Below are positions 15,878-23,477 of a DNA stretch of 64,000 nt, piece after piece. Origin of the DNA: Bordetella genomosp. 5 (GTDB taxonomy: Bacteria; Pseudomonadota; Gammaproteobacteria; Burkholderiales; Burkholderiaceae_B); contig NZ_NEVN01000002.1 in the NCBI RefSeq assembly GCF_002261475.1, positions 1 through 64,000 of the forward strand, given 5' to 3'. The notes below the pieces were generated by a model. The model did not search any database. It saw only the letters and a program-made list of their open reading frames with translations, and was not told where the DNA came from. Position 1 is the stretch's first letter; the number at the start of each line of letters is the position of its first letter. The position numbers and the translations under genes are program-made.

Positions 15878-15907
15878 TGCATCCATTCTCCTGGCCGGTG
15901 AGTAGTA
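15878..15907 (+). promoter_or_regulatory. ECF-type promoter motif, site A (before DUF3455 gene)
   Basis: TGCATCCATT, 14 bases, then GTAGTA. The same 10-mer (11 with the preceding C) and the same 14-base spacing to GTAG recur at 19279-19308. The layout looks like the -35/-10 boxes of an ECF sigma factor. It is 58 bp before the ATG of the DUF3455 gene, which leads into the first sigma/anti-sigma pair. Confidence 0.6.
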
Positions 15908-15965
15908 CCTGATGACGGCGCGTTGCGCGGCCGTCATCCATCCGACTCTCAGCAGGAGACCTGCC

Positions 15966-16529
15966 ATGAAGAACCGCATGATCCGCCACGCATCCCTCCT
16001 CGGCAGCCTTTGCGCCGTCACCGTTCTTGCCGGTTGCGGCGCGATGTCGCACAGCTCGTCGAAGTACTCGCAATCCAACCTGCCCGCCGAGATTCAGGTT
16101 CCGGCCGGCAATCGCGTGGCCTGGGAAACCGTGGGCACGGGCAAGATCACGTATGAATGCAAGCCCAAGGCCAACATGCCGGGCCAGGTCGAATGGACCT
16201 TCGCGGGCCCCGACGCGGTGCTGAAGGATCGCAGCGGCAAGACCGTGGGCAAGTACTACGGCCCGCCCGCGACCTGGGAAGCGAACGACGGCTCGCGCCT
16301 GACCGCCACGCAGCTCGCCGTGGCGCCGTCCGGCGCCGGCAATCTGCCGTATCAGCTGGTCAAGGCCAATCCCGCGATGGGCGCGGGCGCGCTGAACGGC
16401 GTGACCTACATCCAGCGCGTCGCGCTCAAGGGTGGCGTCGCGCCTACCGCGCCGTGCACGGCCCAATCGACGGGCCAGCGCATGACCGTGCCGTACCAGG
16501 CCGACTACATTTTCTGGAAGGCCAACTGA
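15966..16529 (+). CDS. DUF3455-family lipoprotein
   Basis: A 187-residue predicted lipoprotein: the N-terminal signal ends in the lipobox LAGC (about residues 21-24). The mature part matches DUF3455 as I recall it: IQVPAGNRVAWETVGTGKITYECK, VGKYYGPPATWEANDGSRL, VTYIQRVALKGGVAPTAPC and VPYQADYIFWKAN. Function is unknown. AGGAGA lies just before the ATG. It stands 113 bp before the first ECF sigma gene and behind promoter motif A, so it is probably part of the same regulon and may be cotranscribed. Confidence 0.85.
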   Translation: MKNRMIRHASLLGSLCAVTVLAGCGAMSHSSSKYSQSNLPAEIQVPAGNRVAWETVGTGKITYECKPKANMPGQVEWTFAGPDAVLKDRSGKTVGKYYGPPATWEANDGSRLTATQLAVAPSGAGNLPYQLVKANPAMGAGALNGVTYIQRVALKGGVAPTAPCTAQSTGQRMTVPYQADYIFWKAN

Positions 16530-16642
16530 GCCGGCGAACGGACGAAGGCTGCGAGACCGGCGGATCCTCGGTAATATCCCGGGAATCCTCCGGCGCCGGG
16601 CACCAGGGCGTCGGGCAATTTTGCCCCGATCCCGCTCGCCCC

Positions 16643-17209
16643 ATGCCGACGTCCATCGCCGAGTTCGACTACGAAGCTACCCTGCAGGCGTGCGCCCAGC
16701 AGCGCCGCGACGCGCTTGCGGCGCTCTACGAACAGGAGGGGGCGCGCCTGTATGGCGTGGCCCGCCGCATCGTGGGCGATGGCGCGCGCGCCGAAGATGT
16801 CGTGCACGATGCCTTTGTGCGCATCTGGCAGGGCGCGGCGAGTTTCGATCCCGCGCGCGGTTCGGCGCGGGGCTGGATCTACAGCGTGACCCGCCATCTC
16901 GCGCTCGACCTGGTGCGTGCCCACGGGCGCGAGGCCGTGCTCGACGAGGCGGGCGCCGCGCGCTTCGATGCCGAGCAGGCCTTGGCCGATTGGCAGTCGC
17001 AGCGGGTCGACGGCGGCTGGCGTGACGAGGCGGGCCGCATCGGCCCCTGTCTGGAAGCGCTGCCTGCCGAACGCCGCCGCTGCGTGGTGCATGCTTATGT
17101 CGAGGGCCTGTCGCATCCCGAGATCGCGCGCCGTGTCGGTGCGCCGCTCGGCACGGTCAAGGCCTGGATCACGCGCAGCCTGAAAGCGCTGCGGGAGTGC
17201 CTGTCATGA
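16643..17209 (+). CDS. ECF sigma factor 1
   Basis: A 188-residue sigma-70 family protein with only regions 2 and 4. Region 2 holds GDGARAEDVVHDAFVRIWQGAASFDPARGSARGWIYSVTRHLALDLVR, the core-binding and -10 recognition part. Region 4 (AYVEGLSHPEIARRVGAPLGTVKAWITRSLKALRECL) reads the -35 box. Its stop overlaps the anti-sigma start (ATGA), as expected for a sigma held by its partner. It is closest to the groups paired with RskA-type anti-sigma factors. Target promoters are probably of the CTGCATCCATT-N14-GTAG type seen on both sides. Confidence 0.9.
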   Translation: MPTSIAEFDYEATLQACAQQRRDALAALYEQEGARLYGVARRIVGDGARAEDVVHDAFVRIWQGAASFDPARGSARGWIYSVTRHLALDLVRAHGREAVLDEAGAARFDAEQALADWQSQRVDGGWRDEAGRIGPCLEALPAERRRCVVHAYVEGLSHPEIARRVGAPLGTVKAWITRSLKALRECLS

Positions 17210-17928
17210 TGCCCTCCGACACCGACGACGATCATCTCTATACCCTGGCGGGCGAGTACGTGCTGGGCACGCTCGACGCGCCCGAGCGACGCTACGTCGA
17301 AGAGCGCTTGCCTCACGACGCGGCCTTGCGCGCCGCCGTGGCCTACTGGGACGCGCGCCTCGCGCCCCTGACCGCGCTGATCGCGCCTGAGACGCCGCCG
17401 CCTTCCTTGTGGCGGCGCATCAGCGCCACCCTCGACGGCGCCACGCGTCCGGCGGCACGATCCGGACGCACCAGCGCCGGCAGCGGCTGGTGGCACAGCC
17501 TCGCCTTCTGGCGCGGACTGACCGCGGCGGGCCTGTCGGCCGCGATGATTCTGGCCGGCGTGCTCGTGACGCGACCGCCCGCCGGCGCGCCGCAATACGT
17601 GGTGGTGCTGGTCGGGCCGCAATCGCAGGCGCCGGGCTGGGTGGTGCAGGCAAGCGCCAGCGACGCGGTGCATCTGGTGCCGCTGGCCGCGATGCAGGTG
17701 CCGGCCGACCGCGCGCTGCAGTTCTGGACCAAGGCCGACGACTGGTCGGGTCCGGTGTCGCTCGGGCTGGTCAAGCCGGGCGAGACGGTGCGCGTGCCGC
17801 TGGCCGACCTGCCGCCGCTGGTGCCCAACCAGCTCTTCGAGCTCACGCTCGAACCGCCCACGGGCTCGCCCACCGGGCGTCCCACGGGGCCGATTCAGTT
17901 CATCGGCCGCGCGGTTCGGGTGATGTAG
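17206..17928 (+). CDS. RskA-type anti-sigma factor 1
   Basis: A 240-residue membrane anti-sigma factor. The N-terminal cytoplasmic domain (DHLYTLAGEYVLGTLDAPERRYVEERL) is the sigma-binding helix bundle. One TM helix lies near residues 104-123 (LTAAGLSAAMILAGVLV). The periplasmic C-terminal domain ends with the RskA hallmark EPPTGSPTGRPTGPI. It should hold sigma 1 at the membrane and free it on an envelope signal, usually by proteolysis. It lacks the Zn-binding HxxxCxxC motif of ChrR/ZAS-type anti-sigmas. Confidence 0.87.
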   Translation: MMPSDTDDDHLYTLAGEYVLGTLDAPERRYVEERLPHDAALRAAVAYWDARLAPLTALIAPETPPPSLWRRISATLDGATRPAARSGRTSAGSGWWHSLAFWRGLTAAGLSAAMILAGVLVTRPPAGAPQYVVVLVGPQSQAPGWVVQASASDAVHLVPLAAMQVPADRALQFWTKADDWSGPVSLGLVKPGETVRVPLADLPPLVPNQLFELTLEPPTGSPTGRPTGPIQFIGRAVRVM

Positions 17929-18020
17929 GGGCGCGCCGTGCTTCTGGCGCGGCGCGGGCTGGGCTAGTATGAGGGGCCAGACCCCGCATGATGCGTCAGC
18001 TGCCCCTACGGAAGCCATCC

Positions 18021-18566
18021 ATGCCTGATCCCAAACACCTGGAATCTCTGCTCCAGGACTGCGCGCGCGGCCAGGAGGCCGCGCTCGCCGAGCTGTATCG
18101 CACCTGCGCCCCGCATCTGTTTGCCCTCGCCACTCGTATGTTGAGACGTAGCGACTGGGCAGAGGAGGTGCTCCAGGAAAGCTTCGTCAGTGTCTGGCGC
18201 AACGCGGGGCAGTATTCCGCCCAGCAAAGCCAGCCCATGACCTGGATGACGCGTATCGTGCGCAACCGTTGCATCGACCTGCTGCGCCGCCCGGATATCG
18301 AGCGGCCGGACCCCGACGGGGCGGTCGAAGCGGCGTGGGCCGACGATGCGCCCGGCCCCTTCGAACGCCTGCAGACGGGCGAGGATGGCCGCAGGCTGGC
18401 GGACTGCATGAAGCAACTGGAGTCGCAGCAGCGCATGGCGATCGCGCTGTCGTTCTTCGATGACCTCAGTCATGGCGATATCGCGCGCCGGCTGGAAACC
18501 CCGCTCGGCACGATCAAGAGCTGGGTGCGCCGCGGCATGGAGCGCCTCAAGAGGTGTTTGTCATGA
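18021..18566 (+). CDS. ECF sigma factor 2
   Basis: A 181-residue ECF sigma factor with region 2 (RSDWAEEVLQESFVSVWRNAGQYSAQQSQPMTWMTRIVRNRCIDLLR) and region 4 (FFDDLSHGDIARRLETPLGTIKSWVRRGMERLKRCL). It resembles sigma 1 in layout and in the LGT-(V/I)-K-(A/S)-W recognition helix, so the two loci probably arose by duplication. The ATG at 18021 has GGAAG eight bases upstream. Its stop overlaps the next start (ATGA). It is the nearer sigma gene to the lipid-modification operon. Confidence 0.9.
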   Translation: MPDPKHLESLLQDCARGQEAALAELYRTCAPHLFALATRMLRRSDWAEEVLQESFVSVWRNAGQYSAQQSQPMTWMTRIVRNRCIDLLRRPDIERPDPDGAVEAAWADDAPGPFERLQTGEDGRRLADCMKQLESQQRMAIALSFFDDLSHGDIARRLETPLGTIKSWVRRGMERLKRCLS

Positions 18567-19240
18567 ATTACGGAAATCCTCAATTACGCGAGCGCCTGGC
18601 GGCCGAGTACGTCTCGGGCGCGATGCGCGGCGGCGCGCGGCGCCGCTTCGAAGGGCTGATGGCCGCCGACGCCAATCTGCGCCGTCAGGTGCGCGATTGG
18701 GAAGGCGACATCTATCCGCTGGTCTGGTCGCTGCCGCCAAGCACACCGCCGCAGCGCGTCTGGCGCGCCATTCAGGCGCGGCTGCGCATTGCCGCGCCTT
18801 CGCGCTGGGGCTGGAGCGGCCTGTATTTCTGGCGGCTGCTGAGCGGCGGGCTGGCGGCGTTGCTGATCGCCGGCGTGGTCATCTTCCCGGGGCAGGTGGA
18901 TCGCGCCGCCCAGGAGCAGATGATGGCGGTGCTGCAGACGCCCAAGTCCGAAGCCATGCTGGTGGTGCGCGCCGACGGTACGGGCGCGGTGCATGTGCAC
19001 ACGCTGCAGAACCTGTTGCCCTATAGCGATGGCAAGGCGCTCGAGCTGTGGGTGATCTCGCCGGGCCAGGCGCCGGTGTCGCTGGGCCTGGTGCAGCCGC
19101 AAGGCCTGACGGCCTTCTCGCGGCCGCGCGGTCTGGCGGGCGTCGGCCAGCTGGCCGTCAGTCTGGAGCCGCCCGGCGGCTCGCCCACGGGTTCGCCGAC
19201 CGGCCCGGTCATCATGAGCGGGGACGTGCTGGAGATCTGA
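18563..19240 (+). CDS. RskA-type anti-sigma factor 2
   Basis: A 225-residue anti-sigma factor. The N-terminal sigma-binding part (RERLAAEYVSGAMRGGARRRFEGLM) is followed by one TM helix near residues 93-111 (LLSGGLAALLIAGVVIF) and a periplasmic domain ending in EPPGGSPTGSPTGPVIMSG, the RskA-family signature. Start codon and sigma-2 stop overlap as ATGA. Like its neighbour it has no Zn motif. Confidence 0.87.
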   Translation: MNYGNPQLRERLAAEYVSGAMRGGARRRFEGLMAADANLRRQVRDWEGDIYPLVWSLPPSTPPQRVWRAIQARLRIAAPSRWGWSGLYFWRLLSGGLAALLIAGVVIFPGQVDRAAQEQMMAVLQTPKSEAMLVVRADGTGAVHVHTLQNLLPYSDGKALELWVISPGQAPVSLGLVQPQGLTAFSRPRGLAGVGQLAVSLEPPGGSPTGSPTGPVIMSGDVLEI

Positions 19241-19278
19241 GTCCGCGCGGGGGCGGCGGGTGACGCACGCGCACCCGC

Positions 19279-19308
19279 TGCATCCATTGCGGGGCGTGGT
19301 CCGTAGAT
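19279..19308 (+). promoter_or_regulatory. ECF-type promoter motif, site B (before esterase/lipid operon)
   Basis: TGCATCCATT, 14 bases, then GTAGAT, matching site A at 15878 in both boxes and in exact spacing. It lies 64 bp before the esterase gene that heads the lipid-modification run. Predicted target of sigma 1 or sigma 2. Confidence 0.6.
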
Positions 19309-19372
19309 CAGGGTATGTGCCCTGAACGAGGATGCGCCATGGCGCCCGGATGGACGATCGGCGGGGTCTCGC

Positions 19373-20338
19373 ATGCGTGAGACCCTGATGGCGGCGCTGT
19401 GCGCCGCGGTATTGCCGCCGCTACTGGCGGCATGTTCTCCCTTCACCGTGCTCAACGCCACCGGCGATGGCGGCCGGCTGCGCGCCGAAGGCGTGCCGTA
19501 CGGCCCGGAGCCGGGGCAGCTGCTGGATGTGTATGGACCGGAGGCGGCCGCCGGAGCGCCGGCCGCCGGATCGCCGGCCGCCGGATCGCCATCCGCATCT
19601 CCCACCGGCGGGGCGCCGGTCGTGGTGTTCTTCTACGGCGGCAGCTGGCGCAGCGGCAGCCGCGCCGACTATGCCTTCGTGGGCGCGGCGCTGGCCGCGC
19701 GCGGCATCGTCACGATGGTGGCCGATTACCGCCGCTATCCGCAGGTCGTCTACCCCGCCTTTCTGCAGGACAGCGCCCGGGCCGTGGCCTGGACGCTCGC
19801 GCATGCCGCCCGTTATGGCGGCGACGCCCGCCGGGTGTTCGTGGCCGGCCACAGCGCCGGGGCCTACAACGCGGCGATGGTCGCGCTGGACCCGCGCTGG
19901 CTGGGCGCCTGCGACGTCACGCCCGCCGCGCTGGCCGGCTGGATCGGCATGGCCGGTCCGTACGACTTCCTGCCGCTCACCTCGCGCTCGCTCCAGGCGG
20001 TGTTTCCGTACCCCGATACGCCGGCCGATACGCAGCCGATCCGGCATGTGAGCGCGAGCGCGCCGCCCGCGCTGCTGCTGGCGGGGCGCGCCGACACCAC
20101 CGTGGATCCCGTGCGCAACACCGACGGCCTGGCGCGTGCCCTGCGCGAGGCGGGCGCCGAGGTGCAGACGACCGGCTATGAACGCCTCGGGCACGGGCTG
20201 CTGGTGGGGGCCCTGGCACCCGGCCTGCGCTGGCGCGCGCCGGTGCTGGAGGATCTCGCGCGGTTCGTGGCCGCGACGCCGGCGTCGCGGACCGCCCCGG
20301 CCTCGGGACCCTGCGCGGCTACGGGTTTACCCCAGTGA
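19373..20338 (+). CDS. Alpha/beta-hydrolase (carboxylesterase-like) lipoprotein
   Basis: A 321-residue predicted lipoprotein: the signal ends with the lipobox LLAAC near residue 21. The esterase fold shows the oxyanion segment VVVFFYGGSWRSGSRADY (HGG replaced by YGG), the nucleophile elbow GHSAG and, near the C-terminus, RADTTVDP and LGHG for the acid and His. An Ala-Gly-Ser-Pro linker (about residues 60-77) is encoded by short direct repeats. Such enzymes hydrolyse acyl esters; here the membrane anchoring and the neighbouring lipid genes suggest a lipid substrate. It is 60 bp before the desaturase gene and behind promoter motif B. Confidence 0.82.
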   Translation: MRETLMAALCAAVLPPLLAACSPFTVLNATGDGGRLRAEGVPYGPEPGQLLDVYGPEAAAGAPAAGSPAAGSPSASPTGGAPVVVFFYGGSWRSGSRADYAFVGAALAARGIVTMVADYRRYPQVVYPAFLQDSARAVAWTLAHAARYGGDARRVFVAGHSAGAYNAAMVALDPRWLGACDVTPAALAGWIGMAGPYDFLPLTSRSLQAVFPYPDTPADTQPIRHVSASAPPALLLAGRADTTVDPVRNTDGLARALREAGAEVQTTGYERLGHGLLVGALAPGLRWRAPVLEDLARFVAATPASRTAPASGPCAATGLPQ

Positions 20339-20398
20339 ATCCAGATGGCGCGCTGCCACGTAGATGAAGACAGAGAGCCACGCATCAGGAACATCACC

Positions 20399-21391
20399 AT
20401 GTCTTCGCGTCACACCTCCTCGATTTCCCAGACGCCGCCGCCCGGTCGCCGCCGCGCCTGGACCGCGATCGTGCGCTGGGTCGACACGCAGCCGTCGGAC
20501 ACGGAAGCGGTCGGTTCGACCCGCGACGAGCGGCGCAGCGCCGGCCGCCAGATCGATTGGACCCGCGCGGTGCCGTTCGTGCTGCTGCACCTGGGCTGCC
20601 TCGGCGTGTTCTGGACCGGCGTCTCGCCGGTCGCGGCGGGCGTGGCGCTGCTGCTGTACGCGGTCCGCATGTTCGCGCTCACCGGTTTCTATCACCGCTA
20701 TTTCTCGCATCGCGCCTTCCGCACCTCTCGGCCCATGCAGTTCGTGTTCGCCGTGTTGGGGGCATCGTGCGCGCAGCGCGGGCCGCTCTGGTGGGCCGCG
20801 CACCACCGCCATCACCATCGTCATGCCGATACCGGGCAGGATCTGCATGCGCCGTCGCAGGTCGGCTTTCTGCACAGTCACATGGGCTGGTTCCTCACGC
20901 ATCGCGCCTTCGCCACCGATCTCGCGCGCGTGCCGGATCTGCGCGACTACCCGGAACTGCGCTGGCTCGACCGCTACGACGTGGCCGTGCCGGCCGCGCT
21001 CGGCGCGCTGCTCTACGGCCTGGGCGCGCTGCTCGAGAGCGTAGCGCCGCAATGGGGCACCAGCGGCGCGCAGATGCTGGTGTGGGGATTCTTCATCTCG
21101 ACCGTGGTGCTGTTTCACGCCACCGTCACGATCAACTCGCTCGCCCATCGTTATGGCCGGCGCCGCTACGAGACCAACGACGACAGCCGCAACAACGTCT
21201 GGCTGGCGCTGCTCACGTTCGGCGAGGGCTGGCACAACAACCATCATTTCTATCCCGGCTCGGCGCGCCAGGGCTTCCGTGCGCGCGAGATCGACATCAC
21301 CTGGTACGGCCTGCGCCTGCTGGCGGCCTGCGGCCTGATCTGGGATCTCAAATCCGTACCTGCGTGGGTGCTGGCCCGCGCCAAGGAGTGA
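20399..21391 (+). CDS. Membrane fatty-acid (acyl-CoA/acyl-lipid) desaturase
   Basis: A 330-residue integral-membrane di-iron enzyme that introduces a double bond into an acyl chain. The three His boxes are present: HRYFSH (about residues 99-104), HHRHHHRH (about 135) and HNNHH (about 279). This is the delta-9/Ole1-type pattern. Hydrophobic helices flank the boxes. I prefer the ATG at 20399 (AGGA upstream) to one at 20345. It is the first gene of an overlapping run of lipid genes and ends 2 bases before the FAD oxidoreductase. Confidence 0.87.
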   Translation: MSSRHTSSISQTPPPGRRRAWTAIVRWVDTQPSDTEAVGSTRDERRSAGRQIDWTRAVPFVLLHLGCLGVFWTGVSPVAAGVALLLYAVRMFALTGFYHRYFSHRAFRTSRPMQFVFAVLGASCAQRGPLWWAAHHRHHHRHADTGQDLHAPSQVGFLHSHMGWFLTHRAFATDLARVPDLRDYPELRWLDRYDVAVPAALGALLYGLGALLESVAPQWGTSGAQMLVWGFFISTVVLFHATVTINSLAHRYGRRRYETNDDSRNNVWLALLTFGEGWHNNHHFYPGSARQGFRAREIDITWYGLRLLAACGLIWDLKSVPAWVLARAKE

Positions 21392-21393
21392 GC

Positions 21394-22695
21394 ATGCGCA
21401 TCGCCGTCATCGGAGCCGGGATCGCCGGGCTCACCAGTGCGTATCTGCTGTCGCGCCGCCACGAGGTGACGCTGTTCGAGGCCAACGACTATCTGGGCGG
21501 GCACACGCACACGCATCAGATCGAGCGCGGCGCGCATTATTACGCGGTCGACACGGGCTTCATCGTGCACAACCCGGCGCACTATCCGCTCTTCACGCGG
21601 CTGCTCGACGAGCTCGGCGTGGCCTCGCAGCCGACGACGATGAGCTTTTCGGTGCAGAACGCCGCCTCGGGGCTCGAATACAACGCGACCAATCTCGATG
21701 GTCTGTTCTGCCAGCGCCGCAACCTGTTGTCGCTGCGCTTCGCGGGCATGGTGCGCGACCTGCTGCGCTTCTACCGCGAGGCGCCCGCGCTGCTGCACGA
21801 CACCGGCCCGGGCCCGACCCTGGGCGAGTATCTCGACGAGCACGGCTATGGCGCGGCCTTTCGCGACGACCATCTGGTGCCGATGGCGTCGGCGCTGTGG
21901 TCGGCGCCGCCCGCGGGCATCCTGGCCTTTCCCGCGCGCTATCTCGTGCAGTTCATGGCCAACCACCAGATGCTGCAGGCCTCGGGGCGGCCCGAGTGGC
22001 GCGTGGTGCAGGGCGGCTCGTCGACCTACATCCGCGCGATGCGGCGGCGCTGGAACGTGACCGAGCGGATCGGCTGCCCGGTGCAGCAGGTGCTGCGCCT
22101 GCCCGATGGCGTGCTGGTGCAGGCCGACCATCGCTCCGAGGTCTACGATCACGTTGTGTTCGGCTGCCACAGCGATCAGGCGCTTGCGCTGCTGGGCGAC
22201 GCGTCGGCCGCCGAACGCGAGATCCTGGGCGCGATCACGTATCAGCCCAACGACGTGGTCCTGCACACCGATGCCTCGCTGCTGCCGTCGCGCCGCAAGG
22301 CCTGGGCGGCCTGGAACGCCTACGTGCCCGCCGACCGCGACCAGCCCTGCACGGTGAGCTATTGCATGAATCTGCTGCAGGGCCTGGACGCGCCCGAGCC
22401 CTTCATCGTGACGCTGAACCGCAGCGATGCGATCGATCCGGGCCGGGTGCTGCGGCGCATGCGTTACCACCATCCCGTGTACACGCTGGAGTCGGTCGCC
22501 GCGCAGGCCCGCCGGCACGAGATATCGGGCCGGCGCCACACCTGGTTCGCCGGCGCGTATTGGGGCTGGGGCTTTCATGAGGACGGCGTGCGCAGCGCCG
22601 TGGACGTGGCGCGTGCGCTGGGCGCGGAGCCCGTCTGGACGCCCGGCGCGCGCCTGCGCTCGGCCTTCATGCAACCCGACGAGGCCGCCGCATGA
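21394..22695 (+). CDS. FAD/NAD(P)-binding oxidoreductase (amine-oxidase superfamily)
   Basis: A 433-residue flavoprotein. The N-terminus has the dinucleotide-binding fold GAGIAGLTSAYLL (residues 7-19) followed by the acidic strand end LFEAND and GGHTHTH. Its C-terminal FAD contact is in FAGAYWGWGFHEDGVRSA. I recall this as the COG2907-type oxidoreductase that stands next to DUF1365 and Cfa genes in many proteobacteria. Its position suggests it oxidises or desaturates a modified acyl chain. AAGGAG precedes the ATG. The gene overlaps the next one by ATGA. Confidence 0.85.
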   Translation: MRIAVIGAGIAGLTSAYLLSRRHEVTLFEANDYLGGHTHTHQIERGAHYYAVDTGFIVHNPAHYPLFTRLLDELGVASQPTTMSFSVQNAASGLEYNATNLDGLFCQRRNLLSLRFAGMVRDLLRFYREAPALLHDTGPGPTLGEYLDEHGYGAAFRDDHLVPMASALWSAPPAGILAFPARYLVQFMANHQMLQASGRPEWRVVQGGSSTYIRAMRRRWNVTERIGCPVQQVLRLPDGVLVQADHRSEVYDHVVFGCHSDQALALLGDASAAEREILGAITYQPNDVVLHTDASLLPSRRKAWAAWNAYVPADRDQPCTVSYCMNLLQGLDAPEPFIVTLNRSDAIDPGRVLRRMRYHHPVYTLESVAAQARRHEISGRRHTWFAGAYWGWGFHEDGVRSAVDVARALGAEPVWTPGARLRSAFMQPDEAAA

Positions 22696-23477
22696 ACGCC
22701 CCGCTGCACAGCGCCGTGTACGAGGGGCGCGTGACGCATACCCGGCATCTGCCGGTGCCGCACGCCTTCGGCTACCGCATGGCCCAGCTCTACCTCGACC
22801 TGGACGAGATCGACCGGGTGTTCGATCGCCGCTGGCTGTGGTCGGTGAATCGTTCCAACCTGGCGCAATGGCGCCGCGCGGATTATCTCGGGGACCCCGC
22901 GCAGCCGCTGGCCGATGCCGTGCGCGAGCGCATCCGTGCCGTGCGTGGCGTCGCGCCGTCCGGCCCGATCCGCATGCTGGCGCACCTGCGCTATGGCGGC
23001 CATGTGTTCAACCCCGTCAGCTTCTATTACTGCTTCGGCCCGGACGGCCACGAGCTCGACTGCATCGTGGCCGAGGTGACCAATACGCCGTGGCGCGAAC
23101 GCCATGCCTACGTGCTGCCGCGCGACGACGCCGAGCGGCACGGCCGGGTGTGGTCGTGGCGCTTCGACAAGCGCTTCCATGTGTCGCCGTTCATGGGCAT
23201 GGAGCGCGGCTATGACTGGCGTTTCACCGAGCCGGGCGACGACCTGCGCGTGCACATGAAGGTGCTGCGCGGCGCGCGCGCCGAGTTCGACGCGGACCTG
23301 GCATTGCAGCGGCGTGCGCTCGACGGCGCCGCGCTGGCCCGCGTGCTGTGGCGCTATCCGCTCATGACGCTGCAGGTCATGGGCGCCATTCACTGGCAGG
23401 CGTTGCGCCTGTGGCTCAAACACACCCCTGTTCACGATCATCCTCGCCATAGTGGCGGGGGCAAGGAGCTGTCATGA
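22692..23477 (+). CDS. DUF1365-family protein
   Basis: A 261-residue protein matching DUF1365: SAVYEGRVTHTRHLPVPHAFGYRMAQLYLDLDE at the N-terminus, HLRYGGHVFNPVSFYYCF in the middle, and VTNTPWRERHAYVLP and KRFHVSPFMGMERGYDWRF after it. The biochemical function is unknown, though the family nearly always sits between this oxidoreductase and a Cfa-like methyltransferase. Both ends overlap neighbours by ATGA, so it is made in step with them. No TM helix or signal peptide is evident. Confidence 0.87.
   Translation: MNAPLHSAVYEGRVTHTRHLPVPHAFGYRMAQLYLDLDEIDRVFDRRWLWSVNRSNLAQWRRADYLGDPAQPLADAVRERIRAVRGVAPSGPIRMLAHLRYGGHVFNPVSFYYCFGPDGHELDCIVAEVTNTPWRERHAYVLPRDDAERHGRVWSWRFDKRFHVSPFMGMERGYDWRFTEPGDDLRVHMKVLRGARAEFDADLALQRRALDGAALARVLWRYPLMTLQVMGAIHWQALRLWLKHTPVHDHPRHSGGGKELS

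Noticed and set aside
15966-19240. ChrR-type singlet-oxygen sigma module
   Set aside because: Neither anti-sigma has the Zn-binding HxxxCxxC motif or a cupin domain; both are RskA-like.
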